Part shown: in pieces, positions 1-6,079 of the stretch
Layout: each line of letters opens with the position of its first letter
Position numbering within the stretch: the first letter of the stretch is position 1
NCBI GenBank assembly: GCA_964654825.1
Contig: CAZZKG010000077.1
Span: 1 to 14,039, forward strand
Direction of reading: 5' to 3'
From: CAZZKG01 sp964654825
GTDB lineage: Bacteria; Gemmatimonadota; CAZMKB01
Length of the DNA stretch: 14,039 bases
The notes under the pieces: generated by a model
What the model was told of the DNA's origin: nothing
Databases searched by the model: none
Seen by the model: only the letters and a program-made list of their open reading frames with translations
Made by a program: the position numbers and the translations under genes

Positions 1-50
1 GTACCCACATTCAGGTGTGGCTTCGTTCGCTCAAATTTTTGCTTCGACAT
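1..50 (-). CDS. tuf: Elongation factor Tu, N-terminal fragment (runs off the left edge)
   Basis: The minus strand from the ATG at 50-48 encodes MSKQKFERTKPHLNVG, the highly conserved beginning of EF-Tu (E. coli MSKEKFERTKPHVNVG), followed by two bases of the next codon. EF-Tu is the GTPase that delivers aminoacyl-tRNA to the ribosome. Only 16 complete codons are visible; the P-loop and the rest of the GTPase domain lie to the left of the window. A strong Shine-Dalgarno (AGAGGAGGAG) sits about 4 nt before the ATG. The gene lies 54 nt downstream of tRNA-Thr(GGT) in the same direction, so it is probably co-transcribed with the four tRNAs, as tufB is in E. coli. The identification rests on sequence match plus gene order and is nearly certain despite the short length. 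Confidence 0.93.
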   Translation of the reverse strand, partial: MSKQKFERTKPHLNVG

Positions 51-104
51 CGCTCTCCTCCTCTTTGAAGGAATCTGAAGCCAATCTCAATTCACAAAAT
101 TAAA

Positions 105-178
105 AGCCCACGACCGGGATCGAACCGGTGAACCTCGTCCTTACCAAGGACGCGCTCTACCAACTGAGCTACGTGGGC
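105..178 (-). tRNA. tRNA-Thr (anticodon GGT)
   Basis: The minus strand folds into a full cloverleaf. The 7-bp acceptor stem is GCCCACG/CGTGGGC, the D stem GCTC/GAGC, the anticodon stem CGTCC/GGACG with loop TTGGTAA (anticodon GGT, reads ACC), and the T arm ACCGG-TTCGATC-CCGGT. The discriminator base is T and no CCA follows (next bases TTT). It is the last of four tRNAs before tuf, matching the position of thrT in E. coli. Confidence 0.97.
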
Positions 179-215
179 AGAATCTGTTCTCCGGATTCTC
201 TACCTGAAATCTGTA

Positions 216-289
216 TGGAGCGGGCGATGGGGATCGAACCCACGTGATCAGCTTGGAAGGCTGAGGTTCTACCACTGAACTACGCCCGC
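216..289 (-). tRNA. tRNA-Gly (anticodon TCC)
   Basis: The minus strand gives acceptor stem GCGGGCG/CGCCCGC, D stem GTTC/GAAC, anticodon stem TCAGC/GCTGA with loop CTTCCAA (anticodon TCC, reads GGA), and a T loop TTCGATC on a stem with one G-U pair. The discriminator is T followed by an encoded CCA (218-216). It lies 37 nt upstream of tRNA-Thr(GGT), equivalent to glyT of the E. coli tufB operon. Confidence 0.97.
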
Positions 290-313
290 ACAAGCCCCCA
301 AATCTATTCAATG

Positions 314-395
314 TGGAGGGGGGAGGATTTGAACCTCCGAAGGCTGAGCCAACAGATTTACAGTCTGCCCCCTTTGGCCACTCGGGAACCCCTCC
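314..395 (-). tRNA. tRNA-Tyr (anticodon GTA)
   Basis: This is a class II tRNA on the minus strand. The acceptor stem is GGAGGGG/CCCCTCC with discriminator A, the anticodon stem GCAGA/TCTGT has loop CTGTAAA (anticodon GTA), there is a long variable arm (TGGCTCAGCCTTC region), and the T arm is GGAGG-TTCAAAT-CCTCC. No CCA is encoded (ACA follows the stem). It occupies the tyrU position of the E. coli-type tRNA-tuf operon. Confidence 0.97.
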
Positions 396-418
396 AGAAC
401 AAAAAAAATCCGATAAAC

Positions 419-490
419 AGCTGGCGAAGGGATTTGAACCCATAACCTGCTGATTACAAATCAGCTGCTCTACCGTTGAGCTACGCCAGC
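419..490 (-). tRNA. tRNA-Thr (anticodon TGT)
   Basis: The minus strand gives acceptor stem GCTGGCG/CGCCAGC, D stem GCTC/GAGC, and anticodon stem GCTGA/TCAGC with loop TTTGTAA (anticodon TGT, reads ACA). The T loop is TTCAAAT; its stem has three G-C pairs, an outer A-U and an apparent U50-U64 mismatch. The discriminator is T and no CCA is encoded. It is the first gene after the promoter at 519-547 and corresponds to thrU. Confidence 0.96.
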
Positions 491-518
491 AAACCCCGAA
501 TTTGACAGTAAATCCGTT

Positions 519-577
519 ATTATATAACTTAATCTTATGATTGTCAATGTTTTTCATGGATTTTTGATTAAAAAATC
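519..577 (-). promoter_or_regulatory. Consensus sigma-70-type promoter with UP-like element for the tRNA-tuf operon
   Basis: On the minus strand, TTGACA (547-542) and TATAAT (524-519) are separated by exactly 17 nt, a 12/12 match to the consensus. Upstream, 548-577 is an A/T-rich tract with A and T runs and a perfect 7-bp inverted repeat (GATTTTT ... AAAAATC), resembling the UP element of stable-RNA promoters. The expected transcript start near 512 leaves a leader of about 22 nt before tRNA-Thr(TGT). Strength is inferred from consensus only. The 548-671 stretch between this promoter and the cysS stop shows no convincing cysS terminator. Confidence 0.9.
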
Positions 578-671
578 GGTCCATTCTCGGATAAAGATTA
601 TTCATCACGTCATCACACGGTTCAAACAATTTTCAGACACCCTTTTTGGCTTTCGGACTCGACCGGATTCT

Positions 672-2063
672 CTATTTTCTCTTCCATCGGGTCCCCGTGG
701 GCGTGTCTTCCAAGATAACACCTCTCTCGAGAAGCGTTTCACGGAGATTGTCGGCCTTTTCGAAATCCCCGGTATTTCTGGCTTCTTCACGCTCCCCGAT
801 GAGGGCCAGGATATCAGACTCGAGCCCATCCCTCTCCAGCTCGATCACATCGAATACCCGGTTGAAATCAGCCATCACCTCGAGTACTGCCTGCTTTTCT
901 TTTTCTGTCATCGGGGAAGAATCGAGAAACGTATGTACTGAGCGAACGAAATCAAATGTCACTCCGAGAGCTTTTGCGGTGTTGAGATCATCATCCAGCG
1001 CAGCCCGAAAAGCATGTGAAACCGCCTCGACTTCTCCGGTGATTCCACCGGATGAATAATCGGTGGTCTCAGTATCTTTCACCCGGGTGTAAAAATCGTT
1101 AAGCCTCTTGACGGATTCTCTCGCCTGATGAAGGCCGTCCCGCGTAAAGTTGAGCCGGCCGCGGTAGTGACTCGACGCGAGGAGATAGCGGATAGCTCTC
1201 GAGTCGCCGCCTTCCCGAAGCAGATCCCTGAGTGTAAAGTGATTACCCAGAGACTTGCTCATTTTCTGCCCTTCGACGATGAGATGTTCACTGTGTATCC
1301 AGTACCGGACGAACTGTTTGCCTGTCGCAGCCTCGCTCTGTGCTATTTCGTTTTCATGGTGGGGGAATATATTGTCTACTCCACCACAGTGGATATCGAA
1401 AGATTCTCCAAGATACTTCATGCTCATGGCCGAACATTCGATGTGCCATCCGGGTCTCCCTTCACCGATTTCGGTTTCCCAGGACGGTTCACCCTCTTTC
1501 TTCCCCTTCCAGAGTGCAAAATCCCTCACATCTTCTTTTTCATATTCATCCGCCTCTACCCTCACACCACTTCTCATCCCACCCGTGTCGATACCGGAGA
1601 GCTTACCGTAAGACCGGAACTTTTCGATGCGGTAGTAGATTGAGTCACCCTTTTTATAAGCGTATCCCGATTCGAGGAGTTTCCTGATGAGAGATACCAT
1701 CTCCCCTATATGCTCCGTCGCTCTCGGGTAATGCTGTGCCCGCTCCATCCGGAGTGTATCGAGATCCTCGAAAAATGCTTCTATATATGGTGCGGTGTAC
1801 GCATCGAGTGAGTCTCCTTTCGACCGGGCACCCTGTATCGTCTTATCATCCACGTCTGTGATATTCATGACCTGAATAACGCGGTAGCCGCTCAGCTCGA
1901 GATAGCGTCTCAGGATGTCCTCGAACATGTATGTCCGGAAGTTGCCGATGTGGGCATAATCGTAAACCGTTGGACCGCAGGTATACATCCTCACCGTACC
2001 ATCCTCGCCCGGTTCGAATTCCTCTTTCTGCCTCGTCAGCGTATTGTATATCCGGAGTGACAT
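672..2063 (-). CDS. cysS: Cysteinyl-tRNA synthetase
   Basis: This cytoplasmic class I aminoacyl-tRNA synthetase charges tRNA-Cys. The 463-aa product matches the family length (E. coli 461). The HIGH-type signature is HIGN at 38-41 and the KMSKS loop is at 267-271. The zinc site that selects cysteine is intact: Cys29 (TCGPTVY), Cys210 (WHIECSAMS), His235 and Glu239 (FPHHENE). The C-terminal region (about 340-463) is the usual helical DALR/anticodon-binding part ending at TAG. The ATG at 2063 gives the canonical N-terminus MSLRIYNTLTRQKE; a GAGGT Shine-Dalgarno lies only 3 nt upstream, which is close. The gene has its own promoter (2292-2319) and a long structured leader. It stands alone between the tRNA-tuf unit and the DUF4783-like gene. 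Confidence 0.98.
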   Translation of the reverse strand: MSLRIYNTLTRQKEEFEPGEDGTVRMYTCGPTVYDYAHIGNFRTYMFEDILRRYLELSGYRVIQVMNITDVDDKTIQGARSKGDSLDAYTAPYIEAFFEDLDTLRMERAQHYPRATEHIGEMVSLIRKLLESGYAYKKGDSIYYRIEKFRSYGKLSGIDTGGMRSGVRVEADEYEKEDVRDFALWKGKKEGEPSWETEIGEGRPGWHIECSAMSMKYLGESFDIHCGGVDNIFPHHENEIAQSEAATGKQFVRYWIHSEHLIVEGQKMSKSLGNHFTLRDLLREGGDSRAIRYLLASSHYRGRLNFTRDGLHQARESVKRLNDFYTRVKDTETTDYSSGGITGEVEAVSHAFRAALDDDLNTAKALGVTFDFVRSVHTFLDSSPMTEKEKQAVLEVMADFNRVFDVIELERDGLESDILALIGEREEARNTGDFEKADNLRETLLERGVILEDTPTGTRWKRK

Positions 2064-2285
2064 ACTACCTCAATTCGTGTACCGGTCTACCAGCATTCCA
2101 CTGAGACAGAGATACCCCCTATCCCGACAGCCTCCAGGCCGCGCATACTGACATTCAACCCTCAGGGGATAAACCTGCTGTTCAACTTTTCCCTCAGGGC
2201 AAGTGAGTGAATCTGTTCATTGTTGATCTAGGGTTACGAACTGATGGGAAGGGTCTGAGATAGACCCCAAGCACAATACAATTAA
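2064..2285 (-). promoter_or_regulatory. Long structured 5' leader of cysS (candidate cis-regulatory RNA)
   Basis: About 220 nt separate the predicted transcript start from the cysS ATG. A hairpin with a 6-bp stem (GGGTCT/AGACCC, 2251-2267) lies near the 5' end. Two identical copies of CCCTGAGGG (minus strand, 2199-2191 and 2167-2159) can pair with each other in 8 of 9 positions around a 23-nt loop. The second copy carries GAGGG, placed as a Shine-Dalgarno 4 nt before an ATG (2154) that opens a short reading frame. I do not see a T-box motif (AGGGTGGNACCGCG) or a terminator T-run. Regulation is inferred only from length, structure and position. Confidence 0.45.
2119..2154 (-). other. Candidate short upstream ORF in the cysS leader (11 codons plus stop)
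   Basis: The minus-strand ATG at 2154 follows CCCTGAGGG-TTGA, a good Shine-Dalgarno at 4-nt spacing, and reads MSVCAAWRLSG then TAG; the fourth codon is TGC (Cys). A second ATG 8 nt further, in another frame (2146-2087), reads MRGLEAVGIGGISVSVECW then TAG, ending Cys-Trp-stop, but lacks a Shine-Dalgarno. Short ORFs occur by chance, so translation is unproven. The position upstream of cysteinyl-tRNA synthetase and the Cys codon make it worth recording. Confidence 0.25.
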
Positions 2286-2291
2286 CCTTTT

Positions 2292-2319
2292 AATATAACA
2301 CCAACACCTGGCTTGTCAA
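2292..2319 (-). promoter_or_regulatory. cysS: Promoter of cysS
   Basis: On the minus strand, TTGACA (2319-2314) is followed after 16 nt by TATATT (2297-2292), with an extended -10 TG one base before it (TGTTATATT). The transcript would begin near 2285. The region between here and the stop of the upstream gene (2320-2405) shows no gene and no clear terminator. This promoter closely resembles the one before tRNA-Leu (TTGACA, 16 nt, TATATT, extended -10). Confidence 0.75.
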
Positions 2320-2405
2320 TAGCCTGTGCGGCTCGAAGGCGTCTTTATTTCAACGGATGGCAGGAGTCATGTCAGACAGGATTGCTACCGGTCGTGTTCT
2401 TTTTC

Positions 2406-2924
2406 TTAGTCTTCACTGATCCTCAGTTCCTCGATCGACCAGGCTCCTCCTCTCTCTTCGAGAGAAATGAATATCAAAAGTTCTCTGTTTATACCGGATT
2501 TCCGCTCCCGGTATACGATATTGCCCGCCGCATAGGCCGATACTCCGCCGGAAAGTTCACGGTACCGTGAAATCGAAAACCGGTTTCCCGCCGCCTTGTT
2601 GAAGAATTCTTTCATGATGTAGTCGGCCTGTCCCCTCCCGTACTCGCCATCCAGGCCGAGGAACCCGACCTTCATGATTACCCGCGCCCTCTCCGAAAGA
2701 AGGGACATGAGCGAGGCTACATCACCACTCCCCCAGTGATCCTGAAACCGCTGGAGGAGTCCGCTCGCTTTTTCCTCAGCCGGCTGTCCCGCGGCCGTCT
2801 GTCCCTCATCACCGGAAGGAAAACCTGCCCGGGCAAAGATCTCTCTCCCCGACAGAACGGACGGTAGTGACTGGCTGAGAAGAAGGAAGACAAAGAGCAT
2901 GAGGGAATATGATCTCAGACACAT
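2406..2924 (-). CDS. Small exported DUF4783-like protein of unknown function
   Basis: The 172-aa product starts with a signal peptide: MCLRS, then a hydrophobic stretch YSLMLFVFLLLSQSLPSVLS (about residues 7-25), then a Gly/Ala/Gln-rich linker (about 26-55). Residues about 56-172 (LLQRFQDHWGSGDVASLMSLL ... YIMKEFFNK ... RELSGG ... WSIEELRI) resemble DUF4783, an NTF2/SnoaL-like fold in which a small periplasmic domain is built around 'gdv..L..lls' and 'll.dFF..'. The role is unknown; the call is by memory of the family pattern. The frame is open further upstream to 3065, but I chose the ATG at 2924 because AGGTGG lies 6 nt before it and the signal peptide begins there. It is separated from pyrF by 216 nt, with a possible promoter at 2984-3011, and from cysS by that gene's own promoter. 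Confidence 0.75.
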   Translation of the reverse strand: MCLRSYSLMLFVFLLLSQSLPSVLSGREIFARAGFPSGDEGQTAAGQPAEEKASGLLQRFQDHWGSGDVASLMSLLSERARVIMKVGFLGLDGEYGRGQADYIMKEFFNKAAGNRFSISRYRELSGGVSAYAAGNIVYRERKSGINRELLIFISLEERGGAWSIEELRISED

Positions 2925-2983
2925 GAAGATCCACCTCTTCGTCCACACGGAGAAGCAAGAGCCGGGCCAGGAGGAGCATTGTC

Positions 2984-3011
2984 CGTATAGTTTATTCATG
3001 AAAGCTTTCAA
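2984..3011 (-). promoter_or_regulatory. Possible promoter of the DUF4783-like gene
   Basis: On the minus strand, TTGAAA (3011-3006) and TATACG (2989-2984) are 16 nt apart, a moderate sigma-70-type match. The predicted start near 2977 would leave about 50 nt of leader. A 12-bp perfect palindrome, TGAAAGCTTTCA (2999-3010), overlaps the -35 box and could be an operator. The 216-nt gap between pyrF and this gene holds nothing else I recognise apart from the weak hairpin right after pyrF. Confidence 0.4.
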
Positions 3012-3116
3012 CCCCTGTATTTGCAACATGTAACGATCCACGACCCTTCCCGGCCGGCTTTCCAATCCCGAGCAGGCAAATCCCCCGACCTCCCGCTGCC
3101 GGGTACAGACGCGTCC

Positions 3117-3136
3117 ACTAAAAGCGACATTCGCTC
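3117..3136 (-). terminator. Weak possible terminator after pyrF
   Basis: Directly after the pyrF stop, the minus strand reads AGCGA-ATG-TCGCT followed by TTTTA. The stem is only 5 bp with a 3-nt loop and the T-run is short, so termination here would be inefficient at best. It is recorded because it marks the natural end of the smpB-to-pyrF gene run. Confidence 0.25.
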
Positions 3137-3140
3137 ACTG

Positions 3141-3875
3141 TCATTCCACTTCATCGATAATCCGTTTCGCTGCTTCACCGGGATGGGGTGCATTCGTGAT
3201 CGGTCTTCCGATGACGAGATAATCAGCTCCCCGCTCGAATGCCTCCCGGGGTCCGAGTGCCCTCTTGTGCTCATCCCTGCGGGCCCATGAAGGGCGTATC
3301 CCCGGGGTCACGACAACAAATTCGTCACCGTACAGTTTTTTAATCGGTTCGATCTCATGGCCCGAAGCAATAACACCGTCCAGTCCGGCTTCCTTCGCGA
3401 TACCGGCCATATGGAGAACCTCCTCCACGATATTGGGGATTCTGTCCCCGAACATCAATCGGAGGTCATCTTCGCCTAGACTGGTGAGGAGAGTTACTCC
3501 GAGCACGAGCGGGAATGCTGAGCCCACCGCCTTCTCCTGTGTCCCTGCGACCTTTACCGCGTCCCTCATCATTTCAACTCCCCCGGAAATGTGAAGATTG
3601 AACATCTCGACACTGCGAGAGATTGCAGCTTCCACGGCAAGACTCACCGAATTTGCTATATCATGAAATTTGAGATCGAGGAAAATTTTCTTCTTCCTCA
3701 CTTTGAGGAGTTTGATAACTTCAGGACCACAGAGAGTGAACAGGCCAATCCCGACTTTGAAGAAATCAATGGTACCATTGAGTGCGACGACGATCTCCCT
3801 TGCCTCGTCGAGGGATTTCTCGTCGAGTGCGACGATCACCCTTTCACTTCTCGGTATACGATTGAATTTTGACAT
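3141..3875 (-). CDS. pyrF: Orotidine-5'-phosphate decarboxylase
   Basis: This enzyme catalyses the last step of UMP synthesis, OMP to UMP plus CO2, in the cytoplasm. The 244-aa product has the standard bacterial length. The active-site signature is DLKFHDIANS at 67-76, giving the catalytic Asp67, Lys69 and Asp72. Asp18 (VALD), Lys40 (FFKVG) and the phosphate-gripping Arg224 (VIGRPI) are also present, as are TPGIR at 190-194 and VIASGHE at 168-174. The usual DIPNT is DIANS here, a small variation outside the catalytic residues. The start ATG at 3875 has AAGGGA about 9 nt upstream. It is the last gene of the pyrK-pyrD-rlpA-pyrF run, 46 nt after rlpA. Confidence 0.97.
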   Translation of the reverse strand: MSKFNRIPRSERVIVALDEKSLDEAREIVVALNGTIDFFKVGIGLFTLCGPEVIKLLKVRKKKIFLDLKFHDIANSVSLAVEAAISRSVEMFNLHISGGVEMMRDAVKVAGTQEKAVGSAFPLVLGVTLLTSLGEDDLRLMFGDRIPNIVEEVLHMAGIAKEAGLDGVIASGHEIEPIKKLYGDEFVVVTPGIRPSWARRDEHKRALGPREAFERGADYLVIGRPITNAPHPGEAAKRIIDEVE

Positions 3876-3921
3876 TGAATCCCATCCCTTCTGATGTGTT
3901 CTCAGCGTCTTGATTCATCTA

Positions 3922-4344
3922 TTAATTATTCCCCCACTTCTTGACCCGGAGCGTAACTACGGCAGTGCCGTCTGCAAGCATGCCGAGTTTCTCAGCGGCA
4001 CCCCTGGAAAGATCGAGAATTCTGCCGGGGATGAACGGACCCCGGTCATTTATCTTCACCCATATCTTTCTCCCGTTCTTCAGATTCTCCACCTCCACGA
4101 TGGTACCAAACGGTAACGTGCGGTGAGCGGCCGTCATGCCGTACATATCGAACACCTCACCCGACGCCGTCTCCCTGCCGTGAAATTTCCTGCCATAATA
4201 AGATGCAATGCCCTTCGCGTACACCTGCCCGGGACTCGTGACACTGTGCGTCGATTCGGCACCGGGACTACCGGGTGCGCCGGATCTGTATTTCGGCCGC
4301 GAGGCGCACTGCACCTGTAGCATCAGGCAGAGCACGACCAGCAC
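3922..4344 (-). CDS. rlpA: RlpA-like double-psi beta-barrel protein (probable lipoprotein, septal lytic transglycosylase family)
   Basis: RlpA proteins are envelope lipoproteins; in Pseudomonas RlpA cleaves glycan strands lacking stem peptides at the division site. The barrel motifs are clear: GIASYYGRKFHGRETASGE, then MTAAHRTLPFGT, VKINDRGPF and RILDLSRGAA, covering the conserved Asp and His of the active site. There is no C-terminal SPOR domain; the protein ends just after the barrel. The N-terminus is uncertain. The chosen GTG at 4344 is 17 nt past the pyrD stop with GGCGGT just upstream, but it leaves a 12-residue hydrophobic leader (VLVVLCLMLQVQ) without positive charge before Cys. In-frame ATGs inside pyrD (for example 4425) would add lysines but lack a Shine-Dalgarno. 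Its place between pyrD and pyrF is unusual. Confidence 0.88.
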   Translation of the reverse strand: MLVVLCLMLQVQCASRPKYRSGAPGSPGAESTHSVTSPGQVYAKGIASYYGRKFHGRETASGEVFDMYGMTAAHRTLPFGTIVEVENLKNGRKIWVKINDRGPFIPGRILDLSRGAAEKLGMLADGTAVVTLRVKKWGNN

Positions 4345-4360
4345 GCATACCGCCGGGAAA

Positions 4361-5278
4361 TCAGGTCCTGACGCTGCCGACCAGCTCACTGATCCTTTCG
4401 ATCCCTTTCCTGGAGAGAAAATCATTGAGCCCATGTATGATCTCTCTGGGAGCATCCGGGTTGATAAAGTTAGCTGTTCCAACCTGAACGAGGCTTGCTC
4501 CGACCATCATGTACTGGAGCGCATCATGGACACTCTCGATACCACCGATCCCGATGAGAGGGATGGAGACGGAGGACTTTGCCCGGAATACGTGGTACAG
4601 CCCTATGGGGAGAATAGCAGGACCCGAGTAACCTCCCGTGACAGTGCCCAGAAGTGGGACACCCCTTTCCACATCAACCAGCATGCCGTTCACGGTATTG
4701 ATGAGTGAGATGGCATCGGCTCCTTCATCCTGGGCAATCCTGGCATGGAGAGAGATATCTGTCACATTCGGGCTCAATTTAATGATGACAGGGAGATCTG
4801 TACTTCTGCGTACTCCTCTCACGACTCTGCTCAGTTCATTCGTATCCGCAAAAAAAGCCGCTCCGCCGGCTTCGACATTGGGGCAGGACACATTTACCTC
4901 TATTGCGTCAACCCCCCGCTGATCCGTAAGTCTTCGGGTCACGCTCTCGAAATCGGCCGCATTCCTCCCCCCGATGTTCACGATCAACCTGCCAGGTCCC
5001 AGATTGTCGAGTATCCAAGGGAGTTTGTCTTCGAGAAAACAGTCGACTCCCACATTCTGGAGTCCGATGGCATTGAGCATCCCCCACCTGGTTTCGGCGA
5101 TGCGGGGAGGAGGATTCCCTTTCCGAGGCTCCGGGGTAACCGTTTTCACCACAAGAGCACCGAGCTCACGAATCGGCATGACGTCGTTGAGCTCTTCACC
5201 GTATCCGAAGGTCCCCGATGCGACCATGACCGGGTTCTGGAACTCAACACCGAAAGCGGATACACAGAGACCATTCAC
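4361..5278 (-). CDS. pyrD: Dihydroorotate dehydrogenase, class 1B catalytic subunit
   Basis: This FMN enzyme oxidises dihydroorotate to orotate and passes the electrons to PyrK. The product is 305 aa, typical for class 1B. Visible motifs are NPVMVASGTFGYG near the start, KT at 45-46, NAIGLQN, EVNVSCPNV with the catalytic base Cys132, VIIKLSPN (Lys167), LINTVNG, GGYSGPA and IGIGGI for phosphate/FMN binding. A cysteine base rather than serine is the class 1 signature, and the adjacent PyrK points to 1B. The frame is open to 5320, but the GTG at 5278 is preferred: it overlaps the pyrK stop as GTGA, has AGAGAG upstream, and gives the standard N-terminus MNGLCVSAFGVEFQNP. Translational coupling to pyrK is likely. 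Confidence 0.97.
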   Translation of the reverse strand: MNGLCVSAFGVEFQNPVMVASGTFGYGEELNDVMPIRELGALVVKTVTPEPRKGNPPPRIAETRWGMLNAIGLQNVGVDCFLEDKLPWILDNLGPGRLIVNIGGRNAADFESVTRRLTDQRGVDAIEVNVSCPNVEAGGAAFFADTNELSRVVRGVRRSTDLPVIIKLSPNVTDISLHARIAQDEGADAISLINTVNGMLVDVERGVPLLGTVTGGYSGPAILPIGLYHVFRAKSSVSIPLIGIGGIESVHDALQYMMVGASLVQVGTANFINPDAPREIIHGLNDFLSRKGIERISELVGSVRT

Positions 5279-6078
5279 AGGACTACTCTCTTTCCATCGA
5301 ATACCGGCCCTTCCCTGCATACCCTGACATATCGTGTTTCACCGTTCTCTGTCATACCCACGACACACCCCATGCAGGTACCGAAACCACAGGCCATCAG
5401 TTCTTCCATAAAAAACAGGATCTCCGCATGCCGGCAGCCGGGATTGACCTGGATAGCCCTGAGCATCGGTTTCGGGCCGCACGCGAATACGATGTCTCGT
5501 CCACTCTCACCCTCTCCTCTTCCCAGAATCTCGGCCAGTGCATCGACCGTAGTGCTCTGTCTTCCAAGTGAACCGTCATCTGTTGTTAGAACGAGCCGGA
5601 CATCAGGGTCTATCAGCGAATGGGTATTGACAACCATCGATGCAGTCTTTTCACCATAGATAAGAGTTATCCGGGATGAAGGTCCCGCCTTCCTGATCAA
5701 CTTTGTAAGTATGGGAAAAGGTGCGAGACCTATCCCGCCGGCAACGAGAATATATGAAGGCCTGTCTCTTTGTAAACTCACCGGATTCCCGAGCGGACCA
5801 GAAAGGGCGATTTTCTCCCCGTTATTCATGGAGACGAGCTTCTCGGACCCCTCACCGAATGCCCTGATCATAAAGCTCAGTTCATCATCCCGGATATCAC
5901 AGATACTGAACGGCCTGCTCCACAGAGGTGGTGTTGCTCCCCATCCGCGCAGCATAAAAAACTGACCCGCAGCCGTTTTTGCCGCGAGACTTCTCTCACG
6001 AACGCCGAGGATGTATGTGTTCTCACCAACCTTCTCTTTTCGGGTCAGGGGTGCTTCAACCATGAGAAAAGGTTTCAC
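5275..6078 (-). CDS. pyrK: Dihydroorotate dehydrogenase electron transfer subunit (FAD, 2Fe-2S)
   Basis: PyrK carries electrons from PyrD to NAD+. The 267-aa product has a ferredoxin-reductase fold. The FAD-binding motif is SRPFSI (around 54-59), the NAD-binding loop is VAGGIGLAP (112-120), and ACGPKPML lies near 200. The C-terminal 2Fe-2S site is CGFGTCMGC plus a last cysteine in RVCREGPVF, giving Cys230, Cys235, Cys238 and Cys254. The frame is open upstream to 6195, but that part overlaps the TPR gene. The GTG at 6078 lies one base after the TPR stop (TGA-C-GTG) and 8 nt after GGAGG, so it is the likely start. The ATG at 6063 has no Shine-Dalgarno. It overlaps pyrD by 4 nt. Confidence 0.95.
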   Translation of the reverse strand: MKPFLMVEAPLTRKEKVGENTYILGVRERSLAAKTAAGQFFMLRGWGATPPLWSRPFSICDIRDDELSFMIRAFGEGSEKLVSMNNGEKIALSGPLGNPVSLQRDRPSYILVAGGIGLAPFPILTKLIRKAGPSSRITLIYGEKTASMVVNTHSLIDPDVRLVLTTDDGSLGRQSTTVDALAEILGRGEGESGRDIVFACGPKPMLRAIQVNPGCRHAEILFFMEELMACGFGTCMGCVVGMTENGETRYVRVCREGPVFDGKRVVL

Positions 6079-6079
6079 G

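Noticed and set aside
502..528. Plus-strand TTGACA followed by TATAAC
   Set aside because: Spacing is only 15 nt and no plus-strand gene follows for over 9 kb; it lies between the minus-strand promoter and the first tRNA and is probably chance.
1128..1687. Several plus-strand open frames opposite cysS
   Set aside because: cysS is intact and conserved across its whole length; these frames are antisense shadows.
2064..2285. T-box riboswitch upstream of cysS
   Set aside because: The conserved AGGGTGGNACCGCG segment and a terminator with T-run are absent; the leader is reported only as an unclassified candidate.
2925..3274. Extension of the DUF4783-like gene upstream, and an overlapping minus-strand frame at 3008-3274
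   Set aside because: The extra residues precede a complete signal peptide, and the second frame overlaps pyrF; neither has a good ribosome binding site.
4745..5659. Long plus-strand open frame (304 codons) opposite pyrD and pyrK
   Set aside because: It is antisense to two well-identified genes with intact motifs, and its translation has no recognisable domain or signal.
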